From: Zobellia barbeyronii
Lineage (GTDB): Bacteria; Bacteroidota; Bacteroidia; Flavobacteriales; Flavobacteriaceae
DNA: 64,000 nucleotides
Reading direction: 5' to 3'
Assembly: GCF_018603515.1 (NCBI RefSeq)
Contig: NZ_JACATN010000005.1
Span: 274,169 to 338,168 of the forward strand
Shown: positions 48,560 through 57,605 of the stretch, one piece after another
Layout: every line of letters begins with the position of its first letter
Position numbering within the stretch: position 1 is the first letter of the stretch
Made by a program: the position numbers and the translations under genes
Notes under the pieces: model-generated
The model's database searches: none
Seen by the model: the letters and a program-made list of their open reading frames with translations, nothing else
Told to the model about the DNA's origin: nothing

Positions 48560-49201
48560 TTAAACGAGTGCATTAGAATACTCTAATTCTTGCAACTTTC
48601 TCAGCGCTTCCGATTTGGAATTGACATCTAGTTTTAAATAGATGTTCTGCACGTGAAAGTTGATTGCACTTGCAGTCACAAATAATTTTTCGGCAATGGT
48701 CTTATAAGTAGCGCCTTGGCTCAAATAATCTATTACCTGATTCTCTCTTTCCGAGAAAAACTCATTCGATTTTCGCTGAAACTTTGAAATAATCTGACTT
48801 ATAATATCATTACTCATTGTTGCGCCTTCTGACTTGATTGAATCAAGAGCATTATAAAGGGCGCGTTCAGTCACCGGCTTGGATAGGTAGCCATTCGCGG
48901 TATTTTTGAACGCTTTTTTGACCAAGTCAAAATTGTTCTGGGCGCTGAGCATGATAATTTTTACATTCGGGTCTTTCTTTCTAAAAAGACGAATACCTTC
49001 TATACCATTAATTTCTGGCAAAGAGACTTCTGAAAAAATAATGTCTGGCGCAACGTCATCATAACTGGCCAATGCATCTTTCACCGAAGCATAAATTCCT
49101 TTTAGGGAATACTCTGGGTAAGAGTCAAAATACGTTTCATAAGATTCGTGCGATGTTAAATCATTATCGATTACGATAATTTTTAGAATGTTTGTTACCA
49201 T
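48560..49201 (-). CDS. LuxR-type response regulator with atypical receiver
   Basis: A 213-residue NarL/FixJ-type regulator: receiver domain (about 6-125) and LuxR helix-turn-helix (about 145-210; LSQGATYKTIAEKLF, AINFHVQNIYLKL). Acidic Asp12/Asp14, Ser86 and Lys108 of the receiver are kept, but the phospho-acceptor position carries Glu58 (IFSEVSLPE) instead of Asp. Glu often mimics the phosphorylated state, so it may be constitutively active or regulated by other means. No histidine kinase gene is nearby. The neighbouring surface-protein genes on the same strand are possible targets. Confidence 0.88.
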   Translation of the reverse strand: MVTNILKIIVIDNDLTSHESYETYFDSYPEYSLKGIYASVKDALASYDDVAPDIIFSEVSLPEINGIEGIRLFRKKDPNVKIIMLSAQNNFDLVKKAFKNTANGYLSKPVTERALYNALDSIKSEGATMSNDIISQIISKFQRKSNEFFSERENQVIDYLSQGATYKTIAEKLFVTASAINFHVQNIYLKLDVNSKSEALRKLQELEYSNALV

Positions 49202-49836
49202 GGTAGTGGGATTTTTGGTAGTCTACTGATAAACAGCAGAATGCCTGGTTAAATTTGGGGCTTACTATTAATAGAAATCGCTCGGTAAAGCGACGTTTTA
49301 TTCAAATTTTGGCGTAAGTATGCTCTTTCTCTATGATTTAAAAATCAAGAGATTTTGTTATCCGTTTTTTATGGTTAGAATTAAAACCTATGGTTATGAC
49401 AGTATTCTGCCAGGCCTTAGTTCTAAACTAAAACAGATATATGCGCTATACGCTGGGTGAATCTTTATGTTTTATTGCTGTAGGTAAAGCTCTAAAACCT
49501 AAAATAAATTCTTTGAAATTTTATCTCTATCAGACGCAGAGATGTTGCACTTTGTTGAAGTGATCAAGTGTGCTTTTCTTGTGGTAATGTTGTAGGTAAT
49601 GGTGCATGGTTTGTGCGATTTGGGGATTAATAAATAAATTACTTTGGTTTGATTATAAGTAAACTTACTGATTATTTCTACAGTGGTAACTGTAAGATCG
49701 CCCATATTCGTTAAAATGCAGTCAAATCCCCTGCTCCATTGCATTATAACGGCATTTTCATACCAATTATCGATGCTCCGAAAACAAAAACTAAGTTAAA
49801 AAGAGTGTGTAATTCTAGTAAACTGTGGTTAAACGC
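49202..49836. other. Long non-coding region upstream of the LuxR-type gene
   Basis: About 635 bp without a convincing gene. An 81-codon minus-strand frame at 49499-49744 has no recognisable features and poor composition. The stretch is AT-rich and must hold the promoter of the regulator. Its length leaves room for a long leader or a small RNA, but I see no direct evidence. Confidence 0.4.
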
Positions 49837-49863
49837 AAAAAAAACAGCGGGGCCTCCCCCGCT
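49837..49863 (-). terminator. Terminator of the PorP-like gene
   Basis: On the minus strand AGCGGGG pairs with CCCCGCT across a 4-nt loop, followed by G and eight T residues, about 60 bp after the stop codon. Confidence 0.92.
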
Positions 49864-49924
49864 ATTTATAGCCTAATTCTCTACCAAAAAATCAGGTCCC
49901 ACTAACCATAAGTTAATATTGTTA

Positions 49925-51787
49925 TTAATCTTCGTACATGTTATTCACTACTGCCGAATGATCATCTACTTGCATTATCCATTTTTCGTCGTTGTACTTT
50001 CCATTAAGGTTAGAAACATAAGCTGTTTCTGCTTCCTCTTTATAGTTGTAATCTGCCAAGTACACATAATGTAGACCGTTTTCTTTATTGTAAAACTGTC
50101 TGGCATCAAGACCTTGTTCTTTTAAAGTTTGCATAAAAGCATTCAAGTACTTTTTGTTCTTATATACATTAGCAATCACATAGTAACCTGATTTTACACC
50201 AACGATATCTGACTGATTTAATATTTTGATTGGAAGCTTTACATAATCCTTTATTTCTTTTGCATCAATATCATTTTCTACAATAGATTTAGAACTTGTT
50301 TCAGCAACAACCTCAATTGTTCTTTCTTCTTTCTTGTTAGTTGCATCAGACATTTTAGAGTCGGTCAATACTAAGAAGTCACTTACTTTATTGAACCTTG
50401 CATCATCACCTTGGTTAGAAGCTTCTACATTCTTAGGAGCATCGTTAACGGTGTTGGCAGCTAAAGCAGTATACTCTGGCGGAACCGGCATAACCTCTTC
50501 CTCTACCTTTGGCTTCAAGTTTTCTTTTATCTCTTGTTTGAGTACATCTACTAAAGACTTTAAACGTTCTTCAAAAGCAGCATCTCTAGCGCTATCTATA
50601 GAATCTTGTCTTAAAATCATCTCATCTAAAATCAAACGGTTTTCATAAGCCATACCGTTAATGTCACTTTCCATATCTGTGGCTGCAGCACTATTAAAGT
50701 TTCTACTAGCCATTGTAGTATTGTTTCTTTTCTTGTTCTCTTTGTTCTCTGCTGTTAATCTTAAAATCTGTTCTTCGTAGTTTCTTACGATACGGTCTAC
50801 TTTAGCATCTTCAGAACTATCTGCATAAGCATCCATACTAGAACCATGGTTATCAAAAGTATACGCTAAAGATATTTCGTGATTCCATCCCAAATCAGCA
50901 TCATCCGTCATTAAATCCTTTTCTAATAAATATCCTAAAGACATACGCTTACTTAAGTTGAAACCTAGACCTAAAGAAAGGCCATAATCATCATCAAAAT
51001 TTGTTTGAAGCCATCCGTAGTTAGGTAATTCTAATAGTACTGACCCTACGTAACCTAATCCACCATCTATGTTCTTACCAACTTGTACCATTGGCATTAA
51101 GCGTGCGTTGGCAAAAAGACCTCTATTGGCCAAGAACTGGTGTGTATATTGTACAGAAGCTTTTACACTCTTTGTACTTAGGTTCGTTAAAAATTCATTG
51201 GTTGTTTGGTTATATTTAAATAGCTCTGTTGCATAAAGACCAAAATCAAATCCACCTAAAGACAAGGTTACCCCTGGTTGAACGGCAATTTTACTCTCTT
51301 TTTTAGTTTCTGCTATTTTAGTATCTGTATCTGCTACTACTATTCTATTTTGATCTATACCTTCTGTATAATACGTTACGTTGGTACCAAAGGTTAATTT
51401 ACTTTCATCACCTAATTTTACTGCTGTTGCGTAATTGGCATTAAAACCAAATTCTTGAACTACACCAGACCATTGGCTGTATACACTAATTCCCACAGCG
51501 GCATTCTCGTTTAACTGATTGCTAAAGCCCAAAAAGTAGTTTTGGTTATTATCTTCGAACGTAGCATATTGGTTTCTGTGAAGAATGTTAACATATGATT
51601 TATTCTCTCTAACCAATGAGAACGTTGGGTTAATCAAAAACCTGTTAAAGAACAACTGGTTGTGATATGTGCTCTTTGTATTGATTTCCGTCAATGCTTC
51701 TTGCCCGTAGGTAGCTTGTGTACCAAAAATGGCACATAACAAAAGGAGCAGGTAGATTGTGCTGATATTATTTTTTTTGTAGCTCAT
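49925..51787 (-). CDS. PorP/SprF-like outer-membrane protein with C-terminal SPOR-like region
   Basis: The 620-residue protein has a signal peptide (ends TYGQ, about residue 29). A beta-barrel region of about 300 residues follows, with the PorP/SprF hallmarks QLFFNRFLINPTFS and YNQTTNEF, in the family linked to type IX secretion and gliding. A charged linker (about 330-525) comes next, then a C-terminal segment YYVIANVYKNKKYLNAFMQ...YVYLADY that looks like a SPOR (peptidoglycan-binding) domain. This combination would tie an outer-membrane barrel to the cell wall. It follows a PD40 protein gene, the usual partner. No large adhesin gene is adjacent. Confidence 0.75.
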   Translation of the reverse strand: MSYKKNNISTIYLLLLLCAIFGTQATYGQEALTEINTKSTYHNQLFFNRFLINPTFSLVRENKSYVNILHRNQYATFEDNNQNYFLGFSNQLNENAAVGISVYSQWSGVVQEFGFNANYATAVKLGDESKLTFGTNVTYYTEGIDQNRIVVADTDTKIAETKKESKIAVQPGVTLSLGGFDFGLYATELFKYNQTTNEFLTNLSTKSVKASVQYTHQFLANRGLFANARLMPMVQVGKNIDGGLGYVGSVLLELPNYGWLQTNFDDDYGLSLGLGFNLSKRMSLGYLLEKDLMTDDADLGWNHEISLAYTFDNHGSSMDAYADSSEDAKVDRIVRNYEEQILRLTAENKENKKRNNTTMASRNFNSAAATDMESDINGMAYENRLILDEMILRQDSIDSARDAAFEERLKSLVDVLKQEIKENLKPKVEEEVMPVPPEYTALAANTVNDAPKNVEASNQGDDARFNKVSDFLVLTDSKMSDATNKKEERTIEVVAETSSKSIVENDIDAKEIKDYVKLPIKILNQSDIVGVKSGYYVIANVYKNKKYLNAFMQTLKEQGLDARQFYNKENGLHYVYLADYNYKEEAETAYVSNLNGKYNDEKWIMQVDDHSAVVNNMYED

Positions 51788-51918
51788 GGTAGTGATATTT
51801 GGGATTATTGAAAACTGGGGTAATAAGGTGTGTTCTAATTTTATTGAAATCTGGAACTCTTGTGGTAGATGCCCATTATTTCTTAGAACATTTAGATTAC
51901 CTAAAGGTGGGTAATAAA

Positions 51919-51938
51919 CCGGCGACGGTAATCGCCGG
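51919..51938. terminator. GC-rich hairpin between the PD40 and PorP-like genes
   Basis: CCGGCGA pairs with TCGCCGG around a 6-nt loop, 26 bp after the PD40 gene. The T-run on the minus strand is weak, so it may be an mRNA stabiliser or a partial terminator. Confidence 0.5.
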
Positions 51939-51963
51939 CTCTATTGTATATCCCCCATCTTTA

Positions 51964-53223
51964 TTAATCTTCCTCAAATGAATTTGAAGTGTATCGTGCT
52001 TTAGAATCTGCATTAAATGCTTCAAGCGCTCTATAATCGCCATCATCCTCGGCAGTTCTTTTGTTGGCATAGGTGAAAGCCACTTTTTCTACCGTACGTT
52101 TATTGTTACCGCGGTTAGACATTACATATCCTTTTCCGTTATCGGAAGTGAAAGAGATAGCAAAATCATCTTCACCACTGTTTATTGGACTCCCAAGGTT
52201 AACGGCAAGGTCTACATGTTTTTGACCTACTTGTGTCATATATACATCTAATCCGCCTTGTCCTTTTCTTCCTTCTGAAGCAAAGAACAATGTGTTTGTT
52301 CCAACTACATTAGGATAAAGGTCATCCTTTTTAGTATTTACCTTTTGACCAAGATTCTTGGCAACACCCATGCTTCCGTCTTTACGAATAGCAGATACAT
52401 ATATATCATACTCTCCAAAAGTTCCTGGCATGTTAGAGGCAAAGAACAAACGTTTACCATCTGAAGATATAGAAGGGTGCATTGCAGATGCATGTTTAGG
52501 TGCAACAGCTACTTCCTTTAAATTCTTCCACTCACCTCTTACTTTATCGGCTCTGTAAATCTTGTGTACTTCTTCACTTTTAGAGAAGACACCATATAAA
52601 GGTTTTACTTCTACCTTTTTACTAAAATAAGCGGTTTGACCGTCTGGAGTAACAGCAACTGGCATTTTATACCCGTTGTCATCCTCATTTTCCTCACCTA
52701 AGAAAGTTCTAAGCTCATTTTCAACAATAGTTTGGTCGTCTACTATAAACTGTCCGTCAGTACGTTGAAAATCTAACTCTCTATACCTTTGTGTTAAAGG
52801 TTGATCTAATATATTTTTTTGTTTTTGTTTCTTCACTTTATAATCAGACTCAATTTGAGCGACCCAATCATTGTTATCGGAACTGGTAGTTGATCCAATA
52901 TTTTGATACTTGGTCAAAGCGAAGTCATAACGCTTCTGATAATTTTTACTTAAGCTGCCATCGTTTACTTCTTTTAATTTACCATACCAAAATAAAGCGG
53001 TATCATAATTTTTGTTTAAGAAGTTGGCATTACCCAAGTCTTCAAAGATGGCTTTATCTTTATACCCTTGTTTTTTAAGGTATTGATAGTTATCCATCCT
53101 CTTGTTGGTAGCCTGATGAATCTCGGTAGCATTACTGCTATCTGAATACTGAGCAGTCATTGAACTGCAACAGCACGAAAAGACGCAGGCAAAAAGCACA
53201 TTGTAGGTTAGCGCATTTTTCAT
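51964..53223 (-). CDS. PD40/WD40-like repeat envelope protein
   Basis: A 419-residue exported protein (signal to about residue 25; a Cys-rich stretch FSCCCSS could serve as a lipobox). It has a short TPR-like segment (about 45-110) and then three to four PD40 beta-propeller repeats, for example HPSISSDGKRLFFASNMPGTFGEYDIYVS. Similar proteins beside PorP/SprF genes usually end in an OmpA domain; this one stops after the propeller with a disordered tail, so the wall-binding part is missing and may be supplied by the SPOR-like end of the next protein. Confidence 0.8.
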   Translation of the reverse strand: MKNALTYNVLFACVFSCCCSSMTAQYSDSSNATEIHQATNKRMDNYQYLKKQGYKDKAIFEDLGNANFLNKNYDTALFWYGKLKEVNDGSLSKNYQKRYDFALTKYQNIGSTTSSDNNDWVAQIESDYKVKKQKQKNILDQPLTQRYRELDFQRTDGQFIVDDQTIVENELRTFLGEENEDDNGYKMPVAVTPDGQTAYFSKKVEVKPLYGVFSKSEEVHKIYRADKVRGEWKNLKEVAVAPKHASAMHPSISSDGKRLFFASNMPGTFGEYDIYVSAIRKDGSMGVAKNLGQKVNTKKDDLYPNVVGTNTLFFASEGRKGQGGLDVYMTQVGQKHVDLAVNLGSPINSGEDDFAISFTSDNGKGYVMSNRGNNKRTVEKVAFTYANKRTAEDDGDYRALEAFNADSKARYTSNSFEED

Positions 53224-53552
53224 AATAAATTCGATTAGGGGTTAATATCTTCGACAAAGTTCCACAAAACTTCTATATCTATACTTAGTAATAATTCATA
53301 GGTTTTCACTTAATTCAGGTTTTTTTACACTAAAATCATCGATAAACTGCATATTTCTAAGTCCAAGCACCAAAAAATCGGATTAAGTCACTTTTTTCTT
53401 ACTAGTAATTACTAGTAGTTTCACTATGAGCATTTAAATATTCCTTTTAAATCAAAAATTAGCCTATCATACTATATATAGTTTTAAACTGAATTGTTTT
53501 TTTGTGCATGGCATTTTTTACACATATCAAAATATTTGTATATTTAAAACGT
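53224..53552. other. Divergent intergenic region
   Basis: AT-rich control region between the minus-strand PD40 gene and the plus-strand TetR gene. It contains ACTAGTAATTACTAGT, a 16-bp palindrome at about 53400-53415, of unknown meaning, but no gene. Confidence 0.4.
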
Positions 53553-53566
53553 ACAGACTTGTCTGT
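53553..53566. promoter_or_regulatory. Palindromic operator upstream of the TetR gene
   Basis: ACAGACTTGTCTGT is a perfect 14-bp palindrome 29 bp before the TetR start, where a repressor would block transcription. A related palindrome lies after the gene (54172-54189). Confidence 0.65.
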
Positions 53567-53595
53567 TTTCTGTATAAGACGATTAATAAGAACCT

Positions 53596-54153
53596 ATGAT
53601 AAAAGAAAATGTAAAGGATAGGATTATTTCGGCAGCATCAGAACTATTCTATTTTGATGGTTATAACCAAACCGGAATTAATAAGATTATAGAAAAGGCA
53701 GAAGTTTCTAAAGATAGTATGTATAGACACTTTAGGTCTAAAGAAGCTATTGCCGTTGTCTACTTAGAACAAAGACACAAAGCTTGGATAACTGATATGA
53801 CTAATTATTTATCCGTAAAGCCAGCCGGTCAAGAAAGAGTAATTGCCATATTTGATTATTTAAACCATTGGTTAAGTCAAGTAGACTATAGAGGCTGTGG
53901 TTTTCAAAACATTATAACAGATATACCAAAAAACCAGAACTCTATTAAAGAAGTGGTACGTAAGTGCAAGGATGATATGCTCCGGTTTATATTAGATGAG
54001 CTAAATAAAACATCTTCAGAAAGTATGGATACCAAAGAAATTAGCAATGAGATCATGGTTTTAATAGAAGGGGCTATAATGCTGTCCCAAATTCAAAAAG
54101 CCAACTGGCCACTTGTTGCTGCCAAAAAAGCATGTGAACGACTCTTGAAATAA
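53596..54153 (+). CDS. TetR/AcrR-family transcriptional regulator
   Basis: A 185-residue repressor with an N-terminal TetR helix-turn-helix (about 8-55; GYNQTGINKIIEKAEVSKDSMYRHF) and an all-helical ligand domain containing YRGCGFQNI, a pattern seen in the YxaF/LmrA-like group. Palindromes with CAGAC/GTCTG half-sites flank the gene, so it probably represses itself and the NTF2-like gene 50 bp downstream. Ligand unknown. Confidence 0.92.
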   Translation: MIKENVKDRIISAASELFYFDGYNQTGINKIIEKAEVSKDSMYRHFRSKEAIAVVYLEQRHKAWITDMTNYLSVKPAGQERVIAIFDYLNHWLSQVDYRGCGFQNIITDIPKNQNSIKEVVRKCKDDMLRFILDELNKTSSESMDTKEISNEIMVLIEGAIMLSQIQKANWPLVAAKKACERLLK

Positions 54154-54171
54154 ATATAATTTTTAAATACA

Positions 54172-54189
54172 TCAGACAAATGTGTCTGA
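54172..54189. promoter_or_regulatory. Second palindromic operator, before the NTF2-like gene
   Basis: TCAGACA and TGTCTGA are separated by four bases, 14 bp before the start of the next gene. The half-sites match those upstream of the TetR gene, but the spacing differs. Confidence 0.55.
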
Positions 54190-54203
54190 ACTAATTTTTT
54201 GCA

Positions 54204-54641
54204 ATGGATAATAAATTACTACTCCCTCCTTTTAATCTAGACACCGCCAAACAAAAAATTCAATTCATTGAAGATATCTGGAATAGAAAAGATCCAACCG
54301 AAGTTTCTAATATCTATTCAATAGATTGTGAATGGTATACTAATGAATCTATCTCTTTAAGTAGCCGGAAAGAAGTTCAAAAACTTCTAGAAGATAAATG
54401 GAAAAAACAATTGGACTTTGAGGTAACCAAAAAATATTTGGCACATACTGATAACAGTATCGCCCTTAAATTTGATTACGATTATAGAATGGAAGATGAA
54501 CAATGGTATTGTTCCTATGGTAATGAAATTTTAGAGTTTAATGAAAGTGGCCTGGTAGAAAAGTCTATAATAAGAATATATCACTCTATTATTAAAGATA
54601 GCGAAAGACCTATATCTCCAAGTTTACATGAATTTTTGTAA
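54204..54641 (+). CDS. DUF1348/NTF2-like small protein
   Basis: A 145-residue protein matching DUF1348 (SnoaL/NTF2-like cone fold): LLPPFNLDTAKQKIQFIEDIWNRKD at the start, then a charged EVQKLLEDKWKKQLDFEV and QWYCSYGNEILEF. Family function is unknown; many NTF2-like proteins bind or isomerise small hydrophobic molecules. It is downstream of, and probably controlled by, the TetR regulator. It ends short of the C-terminal tail seen in many members. Confidence 0.85.
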   Translation: MDNKLLLPPFNLDTAKQKIQFIEDIWNRKDPTEVSNIYSIDCEWYTNESISLSSRKEVQKLLEDKWKKQLDFEVTKKYLAHTDNSIALKFDYDYRMEDEQWYCSYGNEILEFNESGLVEKSIIRIYHSIIKDSERPISPSLHEFL

Positions 54642-54889
54642 GGTATATGACACCCAAAAAGTCTAATAGAGCACCTTATTGTTATTCATAGTCTGTATTA
54701 TGTACGCAGTAATATAAAATCTGTATCCTAAGTACTTGAACCAAAAAACAGGAACAAACGCATTAACATCACTTTAACTGAATAGATGTTGGTTACGGAT
54801 ACTATTTACGACTAAAAGGTAGTAGAAAAAGAGCTGTATAAGTTCTTTTTTACAAAACCTAAAAACGAACATTAATAGAGATTATAACT

Positions 54890-55879
54890 ATGAAAAAAAT
54901 AGCAATTAACGGTATGGGCCGTATTGGCCGTACCACCTTAAAAGTAATTCTTAATACACCAGAACTAGAAGTGGTTGCAGTAAACGATATCGCTTCTATT
55001 GAAAACATAGCCTATTTACTAGAGTATGATAGTGTACATGGGAAATTTGAAAAATCGGTAGCTTTTGAAGAAGGCAAACTGATTGTAGATGGTAAAACCA
55101 TCAAATTTTTTAACGAAAGAAATCCAGAAGATCTTCCTTGGAAAGAACTAGATATTGATGTAGTTGTTGAGAGTACTGGTATTTTTACCAAGTACAACGA
55201 CGCGGATAGACATATTAAAGCAGGTGCTAAAACGGTTGTTCTATCTGGGCCATCTAAAAGTCCTGAAATTCCAACCGTTGTACACGGTGTAAATTCTGAG
55301 GATGGGAAAACAAGTATTTTCTCTTGTGCCAGTTGTACCACAAATAACATAAGCCCTATTATAGAGATTATAGGAAGACGTGTTGGTATTAAAAAAGCTA
55401 TTATGACCACCATACATGCAGATACTAGCTCTAACGCCATGGTAGACTCACCTAACAAAGGTAATTTTAGAATGGGGCGTTCTGGTATAAACAATCTAAT
55501 ACCTACCACTACTGGTGCTGCCGTAGCAACTACTAAAGCATTACCGGAATATGCCGGAAAGTTTGATGGTATGGCTATTCGTGTGCCTGTTGCTGTTGGT
55601 TCTCTATCTGATATCACCATTGTAACCGAGAAAACGGTTACTGCTGAAGAAATCAATAAAATTCTAGAAGAAGAAGCGCAAACGGACCGTTACAAAAAAG
55701 TGTTACAAACCACTTACGCTCCTTTAGTTTCTAGTGACATTATAAAAAGTCCTTACGGATCAATTGCCGATTTATCTTTAACCAAGGTTGTAGATGGAGA
55801 TTTGCTTAAAGTATTGGCATGGTATGATAACGAATGGGGATTCACGAACCAAATGGTACGTCAGATATTAAGTTTATAA
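54890..55879 (+). CDS. Glyceraldehyde-3-phosphate dehydrogenase (divergent paralogue)
   Basis: A 329-residue type I GAPDH with NAD-binding INGMGRIGR, Asp33 that favours NAD, catalytic Cys149 (SCASCTTN) and His176 (TTIHAD). The conserved Cys153 of most GAPDHs is Asn153, and the segment after His176 differs from the common TTVHAYTNDQ. It is therefore probably a second, specialised copy, whereas the glycolytic enzyme would lie elsewhere. It is monocistronic with a strong terminator. A different aldehyde substrate cannot be excluded. Confidence 0.9.
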   Translation: MKKIAINGMGRIGRTTLKVILNTPELEVVAVNDIASIENIAYLLEYDSVHGKFEKSVAFEEGKLIVDGKTIKFFNERNPEDLPWKELDIDVVVESTGIFTKYNDADRHIKAGAKTVVLSGPSKSPEIPTVVHGVNSEDGKTSIFSCASCTTNNISPIIEIIGRRVGIKKAIMTTIHADTSSNAMVDSPNKGNFRMGRSGINNLIPTTTGAAVATTKALPEYAGKFDGMAIRVPVAVGSLSDITIVTEKTVTAEEINKILEEEAQTDRYKKVLQTTYAPLVSSDIIKSPYGSIADLSLTKVVDGDLLKVLAWYDNEWGFTNQMVRQILSL

Positions 55880-55920
55880 GTTGATTTTATTCTGAAATCA
55901 GTTTTATAATTTTCAATTTA

Positions 55921-55957
55921 AAAACAGGTCAAGCTTTTAAAGTTTGACCTGTTTTTA
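55921..55957 (+). terminator. Terminator after the GAPDH gene
   Basis: AAAACAGGTCAA pairs with TTGACCTGTTTT, followed by further T residues, about 40 bp after the stop codon. Confidence 0.9.
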
Positions 55958-56011
55958 CTTTATACCCCTTTTTTCTTTTTTGTAATTTGAGACCATCTTA
56001 AATATCAGATT

Positions 56012-57106
56012 TTGAAGAAATCACTTTGCTTAGGAGTTCTGTTCATACTTATAAATTGCTTTATGAACGCACAATCCGTACAAAAGGAACATTGGGGAGC
56101 AGTAAAAGGTAAAGAGGTTTCGCTCTATACTATTACCAATGACAATGGTATGAAAATGCAGATTATGAATTTGGGCTGTATTATTACTTCTCTTTTTGTA
56201 CCGGACAAAAACGGGGAATTAGATGATGTAGTTTTGGGTTTTGATAATTTACAAGACTACCTAAATGGCCATCCTAGCTTTGGTACCACTGTTGGCCGCT
56301 ATGCCAACCGAATTAAGAACGCCCAATTTGTCATGAACGATTCTGTTTACAAACTTACGGTAGCAGGAGACGGCACCGCACTTCATGGAGGAAATGAATT
56401 TCAAGATGCAGTTTGGGATGCTGAACTAATTTCTACTGAAAATGGAGATGGTTTAAAATTCCATTACTTCTCAAAAGATGGTTCACATGGTTTTCCCGGA
56501 AATTTGGATGTTTATGTTACGTATCTCCTAAGTGACGACAACGCCATTTATGCAACTTTTGAAGCCGATACCGATAAAGACACCCATGTGAGCATGACCA
56601 ACCACAGCTACTTTAACCTTAATGGAGCTAAAGAATTGATTTACGACCATAAGGTGATGATTGATGCGGACACCTATACTGAATTTGACGAAGACATTAC
56701 TCCTTCCGGAAAATTACCGCCTTTAAAAGGTACCGCTTGGGATTTGTCCACAATGACTCGTTTAGGAGATAAAATTCACGATATTCCCTTAAATGGCTAT
56801 CACCATTGTTATGTTTTAAATAAAGAGGCTGGAGAGATGAAAAAAGCAGCAGAGGTTATTGAACCCAATTCTGGCCGTAAACTAGAAGTATTCACAACCC
56901 AACCAGGAATAACCGTTTATGCCAGTAACGGATTGGAAGATATTACTGGCAAATATGGTGTTGCTTATAGACCCCATATGGCCATCTGTTTGGAAACACA
57001 AGATTTGCCGGATGCTATGAATCACCCTAACTTTCCCTCTACCCTATTAAAACCAGGTAAAAAGTATTCAGAAACTATTGTTTATGATTTTGGGGTTCTG
57101 GAGTGA
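56012..57106 (+). CDS. galM: Exported aldose 1-epimerase (galactose mutarotase)
   Basis: A 364-residue mutarotase with the catalytic His in TNHSYFNLNG and the catalytic Glu in CLETQDLPDAMNHP; GRYANRIKNAQF and LHGG are also typical. It interconverts alpha and beta anomers of aldoses. An N-terminal signal peptide (KKSLCLGVLFILINCF, ends NAQ) shows that it is periplasmic, so it would act on sugars released outside the cytosol. The start is TTG at 56012. Confidence 0.93.
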   Translation: MKKSLCLGVLFILINCFMNAQSVQKEHWGAVKGKEVSLYTITNDNGMKMQIMNLGCIITSLFVPDKNGELDDVVLGFDNLQDYLNGHPSFGTTVGRYANRIKNAQFVMNDSVYKLTVAGDGTALHGGNEFQDAVWDAELISTENGDGLKFHYFSKDGSHGFPGNLDVYVTYLLSDDNAIYATFEADTDKDTHVSMTNHSYFNLNGAKELIYDHKVMIDADTYTEFDEDITPSGKLPPLKGTAWDLSTMTRLGDKIHDIPLNGYHHCYVLNKEAGEMKKAAEVIEPNSGRKLEVFTTQPGITVYASNGLEDITGKYGVAYRPHMAICLETQDLPDAMNHPNFPSTLLKPGKKYSETIVYDFGVLE

Positions 57107-57143
57107 TATATACTGATATATAGTTGAGTATTAGATTCTAGAA

Positions 57144-57482
57144 TTACATTTTTTTTCTCTCAATAAACTTCATAACGCTTTGTGCCTTTTCGTAATCTGC
57201 ATTACCCAACCAGATTTTTAAAGTTTGACTATCAGTTTCTAAAGTGAGGTTTGCTCTGTTTTTATAAGTTTCAAGATTACCTTGAGTAAATATTGATGCA
57301 AGAAAAGCTATACTAGAAACCAACCAATCTGTCCGTTCCTCACTTAACTCTACATTTCTGATTTTACGAAATAAATATTTTCCGTTATTTCTGGGCTTAG
57401 CCGCATCAATAACTTCAAATTCGTCTGCATTTAAGATTATTTTCAGTTCCGGCTTATTCCTTAATTCAATAGTTTCTATCAT
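57144..57482 (-). CDS. Hypothetical protein, 112 residues
   Basis: A soluble protein with no signal peptide and alternating short strands and helices (ELKIILNADEFEVID, then YLFRKIRNVELSEERTDWL, then a C-terminal helix). It resembles small PH-like proteins of Flavobacteriia in general pattern, but I do not recognise a named family. Codon use and composition look genuine. It is a single gene convergent with galM. Confidence 0.65.
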   Translation of the reverse strand: MIETIELRNKPELKIILNADEFEVIDAAKPRNNGKYLFRKIRNVELSEERTDWLVSSIAFLASIFTQGNLETYKNRANLTLETDSQTLKIWLGNADYEKAQSVMKFIERKKM

Positions 57483-57605
57483 TTTAGTATTTTCATATTA
57501 GCATACATAGGTCGTCTTCTAAACTACAAAATATAGTCCAGTCCCACATAAATTTGAAGAAAATATATGTTAATACAAAAAATAGAACAGCTCTTCCCTA
57601 ACCCA

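Noticed and set aside
49499..49744. 81-codon minus-strand frame in the 49-kb gap
   Set aside because: No recognisable motif, odd composition (Thr/Ile-rich with scattered Cys), no evident promoter; more likely chance in a long non-coding stretch.
55012..55656. 214-codon minus-strand open frame inside the GAPDH gene
   Set aside because: It is fully antisense to a clearly conserved gene, and its translation shows the composition of a shadow frame.
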